Below the pieces are notes generated by a model. It was not told the origin of the DNA, made no database searches, and saw nothing but the letters and a program-made list of their open reading frames with translations. A DNA stretch of 64,000 nucleotides from Raphanus sativus (taxonomy: Eukaryota > Streptophyta > Magnoliopsida > Brassicales > Brassicaceae): contig NW_026615339.1 in the NCBI RefSeq assembly GCF_000801105.2, positions 49,507 through 113,506 on the forward strand. Reading direction: 5' to 3'. A program made the position numbers and the translations under genes. Positions 10,806 to 20,736 of the stretch are shown piece by piece. Each line of letters begins with the position of its first letter. Within the stretch, counting starts at the first letter, position 1.

Positions 10806-12262
10806 TGATATACCATTGATTGTGACACGATTTTACCCATGGTATATAAGTGTTTTAGATACTATTTACTACAATATAGAGTCTATTTAGAGTATTAACA
10901 GGTTCAGGGACGTTTCGGAGGAAAGTGGTGATTTGGTGTCTTTTGGAGCCTTTTGAGTATAGAGCTGCACATACGCATCAGATTTTTAGCTATGGATGGA
11001 GATCTTCCCACGGTGCGATTGAGCTGATCTTTTGACACAAGATATAGCTTTGAGTTAGATTTCTAATTCCACCGGTCTGAGGTCAATCCAACGGTTAGAT
11101 CAGAAGTTATGCCCGTATTACTGAAGAGTGGCCAGTTTGCATCGCGAGAGGAAGCTTTCGAGTAGAGGAATGCATATCGATCGATGCAACACAATGCATA
11201 TGGATCGATATGGATGTCAGAACAAGTGGGCCAACCATATTTTATGACCGATTGAAGTCCAGGAGCCACCACAAAGTTACTAAAATACCCTTGGATGACC
11301 AGAAACCCTATTTATGTGTTTTGTAAGCCATTGTTGACGGCTAAGCTTTCTATTATTCTATTCTACTGTTTTCTATTAGGGTTTGGAGAGAAGATCAATT
11401 CTCCTTCAGAGATTGATTGGAACTCCATTGGTTTTATCATTGATTTCATATTTATTATTTATTCAGACTATGATTTGTGTTTCTTCTATCATGTCTGAGT
11501 AATTCATCTTGTTAGGTTTAAGAATTTCATGAACTTAATGTCAAACTTATAATCAATTAGGATTGCTAGGTTATCTATAGTTCTCTACATCAGGGTGATT
11601 TGTAATACTAGGATCTGGAGTAGTTAGAAAAACACGACAGTGTGACTAATTTCTTGAACCTAGAATCATAGGACAATTGAGAGGCACGGAAGTACCATCA
11701 ATTAACGGAACCCGAGCTCTGTTGGATTAGAAACCTAGGCACATACGACAGTTGGTCTAGGAATCTAGTTGAACATATTCTATTAGGTCGTTAATGCTTG
11801 TATGAGGTAGTATCGATTGACGCTCAGGCCATAGCATCGATTGACACTCACTCCTTGTTCGCGTGTGACAGCCGGAACCAAGACTTAGGCATCTGATTAG
11901 TAATAGTATCTGAAAGCTGGATTACTTGCTTATTAAAATACAGTTCTAGAACTGATTCTATAAACCCTTAGCATCCTTGAATTGAAGTTTTGAATCTCTT
12001 GATTTGATAAATCCCTAAGTCTAGCTATTTCTCCTTCCATCAAACAACTCATTGCCAAGCTGAACAACTGTCTTGTTCATCTGGTTTACTGCTTTATTAA
12101 TTGCTATATTTACTGTTTTAAAACTGATTGTATAGATTAATCTTAATATATGTAGTCTAGTGTGTGTCCTAGCTCTCTGTGGATTCGATCCCTAAGTGAT
12201 ACAACAAGACCTCTTATTTGAGAGAGTATAAATCATTTCTTAGGGTAATTTGAGTGATATCA
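10806..12262 (+). repeat. 3' LTR of Y
   Basis: The LTR runs from TGATATACCATTG to GAGTGATATCA, 1457 bp. The right flank is TATCC followed by the minus-strand X LTR. It holds the inverted repeat near its left end and TCGATCGA words near 11180 and 11205. A TATA-like CTATTTATGTG lies near 11308. It is close in sequence to the solo LTR 2223-3674. Confidence 0.9.
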
Positions 12263-13103
12263 TATCCTAAGATCAATGTTCTAGTTAGCTACTCTAGAAA
12301 CAAGCATTAAACAAAATTCTCAAGATGAATATCTCTAAAAACTTAGCAATTCCATATTTTGGGCTAATCCCTCAAATCCTATTTGAACCCTAAACCTAAC
12401 AAGATGAATTACTCAGACATAGAAAACTAAAACATAGCAATATATAAAGAAAACTACATAGATAATATATAACAAATCTGGAGTTCTAAGACAATCTCTG
12501 AAGGAGTTTATGATCTTCTCTCCAACTCTAAACCTAAAACCTTTTGCAGTGAAATTATGAAAAAATGATGAAAGCGTGTGTTGCCTAATACAATGGTAGA
12601 GCACTTAAATACTAGGTTAAACTCGTTAGGAGCATTTTTGTAATTTGGTGAAGTCTTGGGCCAAAGTGGGTTTCTGCGCACTTGCTGACGATCGATAGCA
12701 AAGAGTGTGCATCGATCGATTATTAAATCTCCCTTTCTATCCAAGTGTGTTGGTCGACAGTCAACTTAGGTAAAATCTCTAGAATACTCCAAAATCTCCA
12801 CCTTACTCCAAATGACTCCTGAATCTGTAAACATACTAAATAGACTCCAAAACATAATAATTATATCTTAAAACACTTATATAACATGGTTGGAATCAGG
12901 TAAATTTCATGGTATATCAACTCCCCCAGACTTACTCTTTTGCTTGTTCTCAAGCAAAACAATCATTAGTCTCTCTGAAAGAGGTTAGAAAACAGCAGGA
13001 ACTCACAATGTTTAAAACTTATAATCACTCTATCAAATAAGTCCTAACTACAGAAGTACATTATACAATATCCTAGCATAACAACCAAATTCATCTAGCC
13101 AAC
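12263..13103 (-). mobile_element. Element X, copy 2: LTR right half and internal start
   Basis: This is a near-identical second copy of 3675-4540. The minus-strand LTR part ends at 12919, followed by the polypurine tract and hairpin (12938-12959). It is cut at 13103 by the insertion of Z and resumes at 22045. The uninterrupted reading in copy 1 at about 4530-4545 shows the pre-insertion site. Confidence 0.85.
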
Positions 13104-14202
13104 TGATATACCATGGATTACACCCGTTTTCTACCATGGTATACTAGTATTTTATTATATAACTAATGTGTTTTCTAGCCTGTTAGGTATGTTTTCAGGT
13201 TCAGGAGCGTTTCGTGAGAAAGTAATGTTTTTGGAGCATTTTGGAGTACAAGAGATAATACACCCGAGTTGACCATTCAAGACCAAGTCGGAAGTCAACA
13301 TTGCGATAAGAATCGATCGATACTCATCCAGAGTTGTCGATTGATGTAGCTGAGAAGATCCGTGTACTATAAGATTATAATCGATCGATACACATCCAGT
13401 GTTGTCGATCGATATCGAGGACGAAATGGTTTAGCCGACTACTTCACCAAGACTTCACCAAATTACGAGATTGCCCCTGACGAGTTTTTAACCTAATGGA
13501 AATGCTTAAATATTCTTGCTAAGTGTTTTTGACGGCAGGCGAAGCTTTGAAGATTCTAAGAAAAGCAAGTCTTGAAAGACAAAGTAGAGAGTGTGAGAGA
13601 GAGACTAGGATCTTTGACATCTTGAATTATCTGTTTGAACTAGTGTCTCCTTAGAGAAGAGCTAACAGTCCTCCTTGAGATCTAGTGTTCATTATCGGCT
13701 CGCGCCTAGGCATATCTAGAAGTCGTCGATCGATATCCCGACAGGTGAATCGATCGCGGAGCCAAAGGTGTATCGCTCGATATCTCAAAAGGATATCGAT
13801 CGAATCTTTTTCTGTGTCAACATACGACAGTTGAGTCCAGAGATCTAGATTATTTAACCAGTGAGACATCACTGAGAGTTAAGCAACTGAGTTCTATAGT
13901 ATCATGCAAACAACTTGTTAGGCATTTATACCTATTATAATCTCCATTCCTGAATAAAAGCCCTAAGTCTAGCACTCTTCATTATCATTTTAAACAACCA
14001 TCATATTGTTAGTTAGAGCAACTACCTTGCTCATTTTAGGAATTGTCATTTACATTTCATTATTAAAACCAACTTCACCTAGGATTGATTAATTGTTTAG
14101 ATTTAATTGGTTCCCTACCTCCTCATGATTCGATCCCTAAATACTACAGTTGTACCTCTTATTTGAGAGAGTAAGTTCTATAGGGTAATTTGAGCACCAT
14201 CA
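13104..14202 (+). repeat. 5' LTR of Z
   Basis: It runs from TGATATACCATGG to GAGCACCATCA, 1099 bp. A 10-bp inverted repeat (13107-13116 with 13134-13143) sits next to the left end. TCGATCGAT words occur at about 13315, 13380 and 13410. Relative to the 3' LTR it lacks about 240 bp after 13605, with ACTAG shared at the junction. Confidence 0.92.
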
Positions 14203-14206
14203 AATT

Positions 14207-14224
14207 TGGCGCCGTTGCCGGGGA
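14207..14224 (+). promoter_or_regulatory. Primer-binding site of Z, perfect tRNA-Asp match
   Basis: TGGCGCCGTTGCCGGGGA is the exact complement of the 3' end of plant tRNA-Asp(GTC) including CCA. It lies 4 bp after the LTR. This primer is characteristic of Athila-type elements. Confidence 0.93.
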
Positions 14225-14318
14225 GCTTTGATCGCCATTAGATTTAATTTTATCAATTTTAGGTTTTTCTTTTTCTATACCCCCTTCTGATTAAAATTTT
14301 TCTTGTCTTTTCAGGTAC

Positions 14319-15500
14319 ATGCCCAGCAGTACCAGAAGCAACAAGGGAAATCAACTACTATTCTCAGAAGATCCTGCACACTTGGAATGTTCAATCCGCA
14401 AAGACCTACGCTCCGCATCGATCGACAGAACCGCAGTACCGTCGACTGATATTCACGTTCAACCGTCGACCGCTACTCAGACAGCATCGTCGACCGATAC
14501 CGTTCGCCGATCCACATCGTTCGACACTACCCAGCGTACATCGATCGACACTAATCTGCGAAGCATGGTTGCGATTGTTATTCTCACGCAGGGCGAGAAT
14601 GGAAACCTTTATGACCAAGATGGTCATCTGCGTAACGCAACATGGCAGAAGCTAGATGCACAGGGAAACATAATCCCTGAGCCGGAAGCTGAGGCTACAG
14701 GAGAAGCTCAAACACGATCGTTGGCAGACTACAATCGTCCTGATGAGTACTACACCAACATATCAGCTATTCAACTTCAAGAGATTCAGAAGCCGAACTT
14801 CGAGCTCAAGCCTCATTACTACTCTCTCGTCTCACAGATACCTTACTCTGGGTTATCACACGAGCATCCTCTGGACCATCTGGAGAGGTTCCAGGATCTT
14901 ATAGCTGCTATTCGTATGGATGGAGTCCCTGAGGACTACATACTCTGCAAGCTCTTCAAATACTCACTGATTGGAGAAGTTTTATACTGGCTGAAGCAGC
15001 TACCTACAGGATCACTTACATCCTGGGCCGACATCAAAAACGCCTTCCTGCGTAATTTCTTTGATGAGGCACGTGCTGAAGACTTAAGGAGCAAAATTGC
15101 CACTTTCGCGCAAAAGCCTGGTGAGACTTTTAAAGACGCGTGAATCAGATTTAATTTCTTCCAGCGAGACTGTCCACACCATGGATTCAATGAAGTGCAG
15201 CTGCTAAGCACTTTGTACAGAGGTATCACCTTGAGGTATCAGATGGCTCTTGATACTGCTAGCGAGGAGAACTTCAACACCAGAAATCCAATAGAGGCGG
15301 TGAGACTTTTTGAGAACCTAGCCAACAGCAGCAGCACCAAGAACACTGACTCTGACAAGAAGAAATTGGTTGCAGCCATCGGAGAGAACCAGATGAATGA
15401 AGTCAAAGCTAAGATAGATGCTTTACATGCATTTCTGGGGCAGCCTATCTGCTCAGCTGAAGAAGGAGAGGCTAGAGCAGATGATATAAGGAAGATGTGA
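14319..15500 (+). pseudogene. gag: Z gag, one in-frame nonsense codon
   Basis: The start codon at 14319 follows GGTAC. The frame contains SID/TCGATCGA-rich N-terminal repeats and the acidic motif ENGNLYDQDGHLRNA. The Retrotrans_gag core has CKLFKYSL, LPTGSLTSW, NAFLRNFFDEARAEDLRSK and RDCPHHGF. At 15141-15143 the codon is TGA where related copies have tryptophan (TGG). The same frame stays open after it to 15500, through SEENFNTRNPIEAVRLFENL. After 15500 the reading shifts by one base. Relatives of this protein form RNA-packaging particles. The C-terminal glycine- and asparagine-rich tail is in the next entry. Confidence 0.88.
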
Positions 15501-16255
15501 ACTACATTGGAGGTACTGGATTTCGGAAATATGGAAACCAGAGTGGAAAAAGAAACTTTTTTGGCAGTGGTCAGAAGAGTAACTACAACCAGAGTTCACA
15601 GTATCAGAAACCCTTCACCAACACAAGGAAATACGGCAACTCAGCTTACCAAAACCCACCACCACCCACCTAGGAGAGTAAGTTTGATGCCATGATTGAT
15701 AGAGTTCTTGAATGACAGCAGAAGCTTACAGTGAATTTCAATGGAAAGATTGACTCTGTCTTCAACAATCTGAACACAAGGATAAACACCATTTGTACTC
15801 AAGTTAGGAAGCTTGAGACACGAATTGTCCAAACTGAAGATCTATCTGTAGAATTGGAACTTCTAATGAAGTAGGAGAAGGAAGCATGAAACACCACATG
15901 AGTTCCATCATAGATGATGATTTCTGGCAAGTGGTGAGCATGAGAAGCTACAAGAAGGAGACTTTAAAGTGGAAAGTTCACTAAGTTTTGGAGGATCACA
16001 ATGGTGTCGATTGACACCAACTAGTCCACATCGATCGACATCAACGATGTCATTTCCAGATACGACTGCAGATTGCAACGCGGTTAGGATCTTGACACAT
16101 GCTGAATTCACGGCTTCGCATCCTTATCCACCCACCCCACCTACGAAGATATCGACCGACGAGACGAGCCACTCATCGATCAACACAAAGATGAGACACG
16201 CATCGATCAACCCTTTTCTCCACCTATCGATCGGCATGCACCTCTAACATACCGA
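15501..16255 (+). pseudogene. Z gag tail and linker, frame-shifted
   Basis: In a frame shifted from gag the sequence reads EDVNYIGGTGFRKYGN, then an Asn/Gln/Tyr-rich stretch ending QNPPPPT. This is the typical Athila gag tail, broken by TAG near 15672 and TGA near 15713. A coiled-coil-like segment with heptads (FNNLNTRINTICTQVRKLE) follows. From 15969 another frame encodes a linker rich in HRST and SID words. It is a decayed part of the polyprotein. Confidence 0.75.
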
Positions 16256-17295
16256 GTGCAATTACCATCGATTGACAGCAACCGAATCAATGCACTCCGA
16301 CCCAAACCGAAATCACAAGCTAACCCTGCAGAGACTACTAGTAACCCTTCAGACACTACACCAACATCAGAGGGAACTGAAGGAAGAAGGTTAAGGAGTA
16401 GAAAGGAGAAAACTCCAAAGAACCTTAAGAGAGAAGCTAATGAGAAGGAGATTGATGGTTTCACTAAGAGAGTTATCAGAATCCCACTAGAGAAACCCTT
16501 TGAGGAGGTTTGCTTCACAAGTACATTGTGGATGTTCTTCAGAGAAACAAGGGAGACTGAAAATGACATTAGGAGAATGTTTGACAATGTCAGAAAATAT
16601 ATGAGGAAAAGGATCACATTGAAGAAGAAGAGTGATCCTGGGAAGTTTGCAATACCCTGTGTAGTACAAGGGATTGAATTTCCTCATGCACTATGTGACA
16701 CTGGTTCTTCAGTCAGCATCTTACTAAAGGTTATGGAAGACAGCATCTTACCAAAGGTTATGGCAGACCATCTGGGTCTGAAAGTAGAGCCTTCACCAAA
16801 GATCTTCACATTTGTGGACTACACTCAGAAAAATTATGGAGGCCTGATCAGAGACCTGGAAGTGCAGATTGGTAATGCACTAGTCCTTGTGGATTCTTAT
16901 GTCCTAGACATCAAACTAAACTGGAACTCCTCCTCTTACTTGGAAGAGCATTTATGGCTACAGTAGGAGCTATATGTGACATGAACACCAACAGGATGTG
17001 CTTGACTATGATATATCCAGATATCCACTACGACCCTGTCAAACTTGGCAAACCACCAGCCAAAACCGTGGAAAAAGAAGATGATCTTGGTATTATTGCA
17101 GTTTGTCATTGTGAAGTAGAGTACGAGACAGAGTACTCGGGATTGATCGACAACATCTCTACATCATCGATCGACACCAGCAAGTCAGAAGAGATCGACA
17201 CCAACCATGGTTTATTGATCGAGAGAATCACACCAGATGATGAACTCGACTTACCAGATCATTGCTACCCAAATTTCGCCATCCAACCCAAGTAA
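16256..17295 (+). pseudogene. Z aspartic protease region
   Basis: A basic segment (KNLKREANEKEIDGFTKR) precedes the retropepsin-type protease with catalytic DTG at 16697-16705 (ALCDTGSSVSIL). Right after it a 27-bp tandem duplication (16714-16740, 16741-16767) adds nine residues inside the domain. A one-base shift near 16925 separates this frame from the following GRAFMATVGAICDMNTNRM segment, which is open to a TAA at 17293-17295. The duplication probably disturbs the fold. The frame after the shift is the same one that continues past the TAA into the long unknown region. Confidence 0.82.
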
Positions 17296-17454
17296 GGAGT
17301 TGATCGCAAAGAAGATGATTACTCAGTAAGGAGTTGGGTAGATAGCGGATTTCATGAGAGTTTTGCAGTAGACACAGCAAGATCTTCCCACAGTGGAAAC
17401 CACATTGAAGAATTTGATGAAGATTATTGGGAAGAAAGAGCTTGGAAAAACTAC

Positions 17455-19632
17455 ATGGAGAATGATAGATTTGCAAATCGTTTCCCCAAATCGATCGACA
17501 TCTACCGTCCACCATCAATCGATTATCTACTACACCCAGCAACACGACATCGTCCATCGATCGACATCACCAGCATCACATCGATCGATATTGACCCATA
17601 CGATTTAAAGGACAAAATCAAAATTTCACCGATTAGGGCAACAGATGGGTATATAAGGTTGTCAACACCAACCACGAAAATTCAAACCTCAACAACCTAT
17701 ACCCAGCAGCTTCCAGCAACTAGCAACATAACCATGGAGGACTGCAACATCAAGAACAATCGATCCAACCCAGAAGCTAGACGATCATCGTCGATCGCCA
17801 CCACCACTGCACCATCGATCGATGCCCTTACAAGAGCTCAATCTCGATTTCATGATCCATATGATATCAGGAAGTTTTCACTAACACCTGATGAATTTGG
17901 TATTTTCAGGGACACAGATGGCTTTGCAAGAGCAATGGATGGAAGAGTTCTGCACATAACCAGAGAAGACATAGCAGACATCCTTCAAGTTGCCAATGGA
18001 CCAGACAACCTGTTCACACAGCAACGTGGCCATCCAGACATCCTAGCTCACGTCCAAGACAACCACCACGTCACCATGAGGGAGGATACAGTTCCTCAAA
18101 GTTTCGGTCAACCTAGGAGTTTACCATCGATCGATTTCGTTTCACCACCATCGATCGACGGCGAGATACCTAGATCGATCGACAGCGCAAGAGTCAGATC
18201 GCCCGACAGACGTTTGGAGTTTGGCCGACGTACCTTTAACACCGACGGATCCAGAAGATTCAAATGGGAAGAGAATGATGAATTTGGTGTCTACAGAAAT
18301 GAGGTTGGACATGCTAGAGGAGTTGGTGGTGAAATCATCCCTGTCACCAAGGAGCACATAAGAAGAATCCTGGAGAGAGCATCTCTTTTTCACAGAAGTT
18401 GCTTACATCTTCCAGAACACACACGCCTTTACCATGCATACAGACCACCACCAGTACCCTACAGCAGAGAGGAGATAGATGATATGGTGACTGATGTATG
18501 GAGAGCTCAGGCACACCTTAAGGCGGACTTTCACACATTGGTGGAAGATACTTTCCAGCCTTTGGATAGCAGCTATGAAGCTCTCCAAAGTGACATGGCA
18601 GTGCTAAGAATGAAGATTGAGAGCATTAGAACCATGCTTGAGAAGGAAGCTACGCCACAAGTATCGATCGACACATCACCTGCACCATCGATCGACATCG
18701 GCAAGACTACAGACCAACCACAATGTTCATCTCCTAAAAGAGATGAATGGGAGATTGCTTACACAAATACACGGATTGGAGACGTCTACAGCCCTCTCAA
18801 CAACAATGTCGAATGGTTAGGCAAGAGGATTGATCTTCTACAGAAAGACTTGGCAACAATTCGAGCGAAAGGTCAGGCTCAGAATGCTACTTCACCATCG
18901 ATCGACACACAATCTTCACCATCGATAGACACAAGGTTCACAGCAATGGAAGATAGGATTAAATCATACGAGGAAAGGCACAATCATTTCAGTTCACCTA
19001 TCATGCGATACCTGGATACACTGTCACAACAGTTGAACGAGATGCAACAAGACATTGGCATAGTTCAAGATCATATTGGTTTTTGTGACAGAAACACGAC
19101 ATCGATCGACAGGCCTAGACCCATATCGATCGACATCGAGCCACCACCAGCGAAGAGAGCATGCACAGCATCAGAAGTTGACCAGATCAAACATGAGCTA
19201 TACGAATCCATGAATGCTATGGAGGAGAGACTCAACGGAAGAAGTGATGACATCGACGACACTGTCAACGAAAGAGTGAACAGCCTAAGCAGAGCTACTC
19301 GCCAGCTGAAGAATGAGATACATTCAATACAGTACCAAGGACAACTTTCAGAATCGATCGACACAGTTAACACTGGATCGACCGACATTACTCCCAGCGA
19401 AACGACCGACGCACACGTTGTAGCATCGATCGACACCGAGTCCTTGGCAGACCGAGATCAGCAGACTCATGACCAGCATGACACATCACAAGATGACGAA
19501 CTGTCCGAGCATTCAACAATTGATTTCTATCAACATCAGTTCAACATGGAGGATTTGGACAGACGGCTACAAGTCATCAAAGCAGATTTAGCAAATCTGC
19601 ATCAAAGATGGACTACTGAGTCCAAAGAATAA
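17455..19632 (+). CDS. Unknown 725-residue protein of Z in place of RT/integrase
   Basis: I do not recognise this protein. The frame is intact over 725 codons from the ATG at 17455. It is also open upstream to the TAA at 17293-17295, so it may be the C-terminal part of a gag-protease-X polyprotein. It holds 16 SID tripeptides, mostly encoded by TCGATCGA, as linkers between modules. Two modules of about 32 residues resemble each other: DEFGIFRDTDGFARAMDG near residues 150-180 and DEFGVYRNEVGHARGVGG near 275-305. They loosely resemble the ENGxLxDxxGHxRNA motif of the gag N-terminus. The second half has coiled-coil-like helices. No signal peptide, membrane segment, RT or integrase motif is seen. 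Broken homologues occur in X (minus, 29.6-31.7 kb) and V (33.1-34.5 kb). An RNA-binding or particle role is speculation. Confidence 0.72.
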   Translation: MENDRFANRFPKSIDIYRPPSIDYLLHPATRHRPSIDITSITSIDIDPYDLKDKIKISPIRATDGYIRLSTPTTKIQTSTTYTQQLPATSNITMEDCNIKNNRSNPEARRSSSIATTTAPSIDALTRAQSRFHDPYDIRKFSLTPDEFGIFRDTDGFARAMDGRVLHITREDIADILQVANGPDNLFTQQRGHPDILAHVQDNHHVTMREDTVPQSFGQPRSLPSIDFVSPPSIDGEIPRSIDSARVRSPDRRLEFGRRTFNTDGSRRFKWEENDEFGVYRNEVGHARGVGGEIIPVTKEHIRRILERASLFHRSCLHLPEHTRLYHAYRPPPVPYSREEIDDMVTDVWRAQAHLKADFHTLVEDTFQPLDSSYEALQSDMAVLRMKIESIRTMLEKEATPQVSIDTSPAPSIDIGKTTDQPQCSSPKRDEWEIAYTNTRIGDVYSPLNNNVEWLGKRIDLLQKDLATIRAKGQAQNATSPSIDTQSSPSIDTRFTAMEDRIKSYEERHNHFSSPIMRYLDTLSQQLNEMQQDIGIVQDHIGFCDRNTTSIDRPRPISIDIEPPPAKRACTASEVDQIKHELYESMNAMEERLNGRSDDIDDTVNERVNSLSRATRQLKNEIHSIQYQGQLSESIDTVNTGSTDITPSETTDAHVVASIDTESLADRDQQTHDQHDTSQDDELSEHSTIDFYQHQFNMEDLDRRLQVIKADLANLHQRWTTESKE

Positions 19633-19724
19633 GGAGACGTTTGCCCACAAGCAAACAACTGCTCCTACCACAACTGAGTCACACACCCACCAAAGTCAAG
19701 CTAAATGACTATAACAAAGCGCTG

Positions 19725-19742
19725 AGTGGGAGGCAACCCACT
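19725..19742 (+). other. Stem-loop i in Z 3' untranslated region
   Basis: AGTGGG-AGGCAA-CCCACT lies 93 bp after the stop of the long frame. It is identical to the Y copy at 9267-9284 and preceded by AAAGCGCTG. Confidence 0.75.
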
Positions 19743-20006
19743 ATTAGGTTTTCTTTTATTTTCATTTTAAGTTATTTTTACATTTTTACTTTTATTTTTC
19801 GCATCTATTTTGCAGTTTTTAAAGATCCAAGTAGAATGATGATTCTGTCGACCGACATATTCCATTCACATCGTTCGACACCACACGACCATTACTAAAG
19901 ATCGACGTACACCCTTACGTATCGATCGACACCATTCGCGGTCAGGTTTAGTCGTTCTATCTTGTTACATTCAGTTCTTATGAATTATTTATTCACTCCG
20001 GCTGTG

Positions 20007-20047
20007 TTACACTGAGACAGTGTAATTTAAGTCTGGGGGGGGGGAAG
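20007..20047 (+). other. Stem-loop ii plus internal purine tract in Z
   Basis: TTACACTG-AGA-CAGTGTAA is a perfect 8-bp stem. It is followed by TTTAAGTCTG and a run of about twelve G (to 20047), a second polypurine tract 690 bp upstream of the true one. Confidence 0.72.
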
Positions 20048-20697
20048 TTTACTAATATGTTTATTTTTATTTTGGTTTTTTTTTTAAAAAGTTTTCAAAT
20101 TATTTTTCACATAAGTACTAAATTGGGACATTGATATAGATTTATACTTGATTATCTAACCACTCTTTAGCACCATTCTAGATTTACTGATTGCAGATAG
20201 TATTATCCATTCAGGGATAGGTAAATTACCAGAGACCCCATTATTCGCTACACTTTGTCAAATGTATGAGTTACAAATGCAAATGTCAATGAGATAGACT
20301 AGATGACCTTTGTGGCATCAAAACCTATTGAAATTGAAACTAATAAGAGATTCAGAGAAGAGAGATGAGGGGAGAAAGGGATCAGAGAAAACTACCTGTG
20401 TGTTGAGATAAATGTTTGAGTTGAATCCATGTGTCCTTTGATCGATACTCCCAAGTCCCAAGGTAAAACCTGCACTTTTATTTTATGTTAAGAAATGAGG
20501 TTAGTAGAGGGGAATGTCAGATAAGATTTGCTAAGTTGTAGACTAGATGAATTTGGTTGCTAAGCTAGGATAATGCATAATGAACTTCTGTGATTAGGAT
20601 GTTTAGATATAAATTGCGAACCCATAGGGTGATGACTTCAATATTTGGAATTTTTGAGTCCCTACTGTATTCAAACCTTTTCCAAAGACTACTGATT

Positions 20698-20736
20698 TTT
20701 GCTTGAGGACAAGCAAATGAGTAAGTCTGGGGGAGT
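20698..20736 (+). promoter_or_regulatory. Stem-loop iii and 3' polypurine tract of Z
   Basis: An 8-bp stem (TTTGCTTG and complement, loop AGGA) at 20698-20717 is followed by the polypurine tract AAGTCTGGGGGAGT at 20723-20736, which abuts the 3' LTR. Confidence 0.8.

Larger units (their letters stand above)
5298..12262 (+). mobile_element. Element Y: non-autonomous Athila-type gag-protease retrotransposon
   Basis: Y has a 5'-truncated left LTR (5298-5748), a tRNA-Asp primer-binding site, decayed gag, a protease-containing frame, a structured 3' untranslated region, a polypurine tract (10792-10805) and a full 3' LTR (10806-12262). The gag core and DTG protease are typical of the Athila lineage of Ty3/gypsy. 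No reverse transcriptase, RNase H or integrase motif is present between protease and polypurine tract, so the element would need proteins from a relative to move. The right flank TATCC matches the left flank of the solo Y LTR at 2218-2222 rather than anything at its own truncated left end. Confidence 0.85.

Noticed and set aside
17455..19632. Z long frame as an envelope-like protein
   Set aside because: Athila elements can carry env-like frames after pol, but here there is no signal peptide or membrane segment, and it follows the protease directly.
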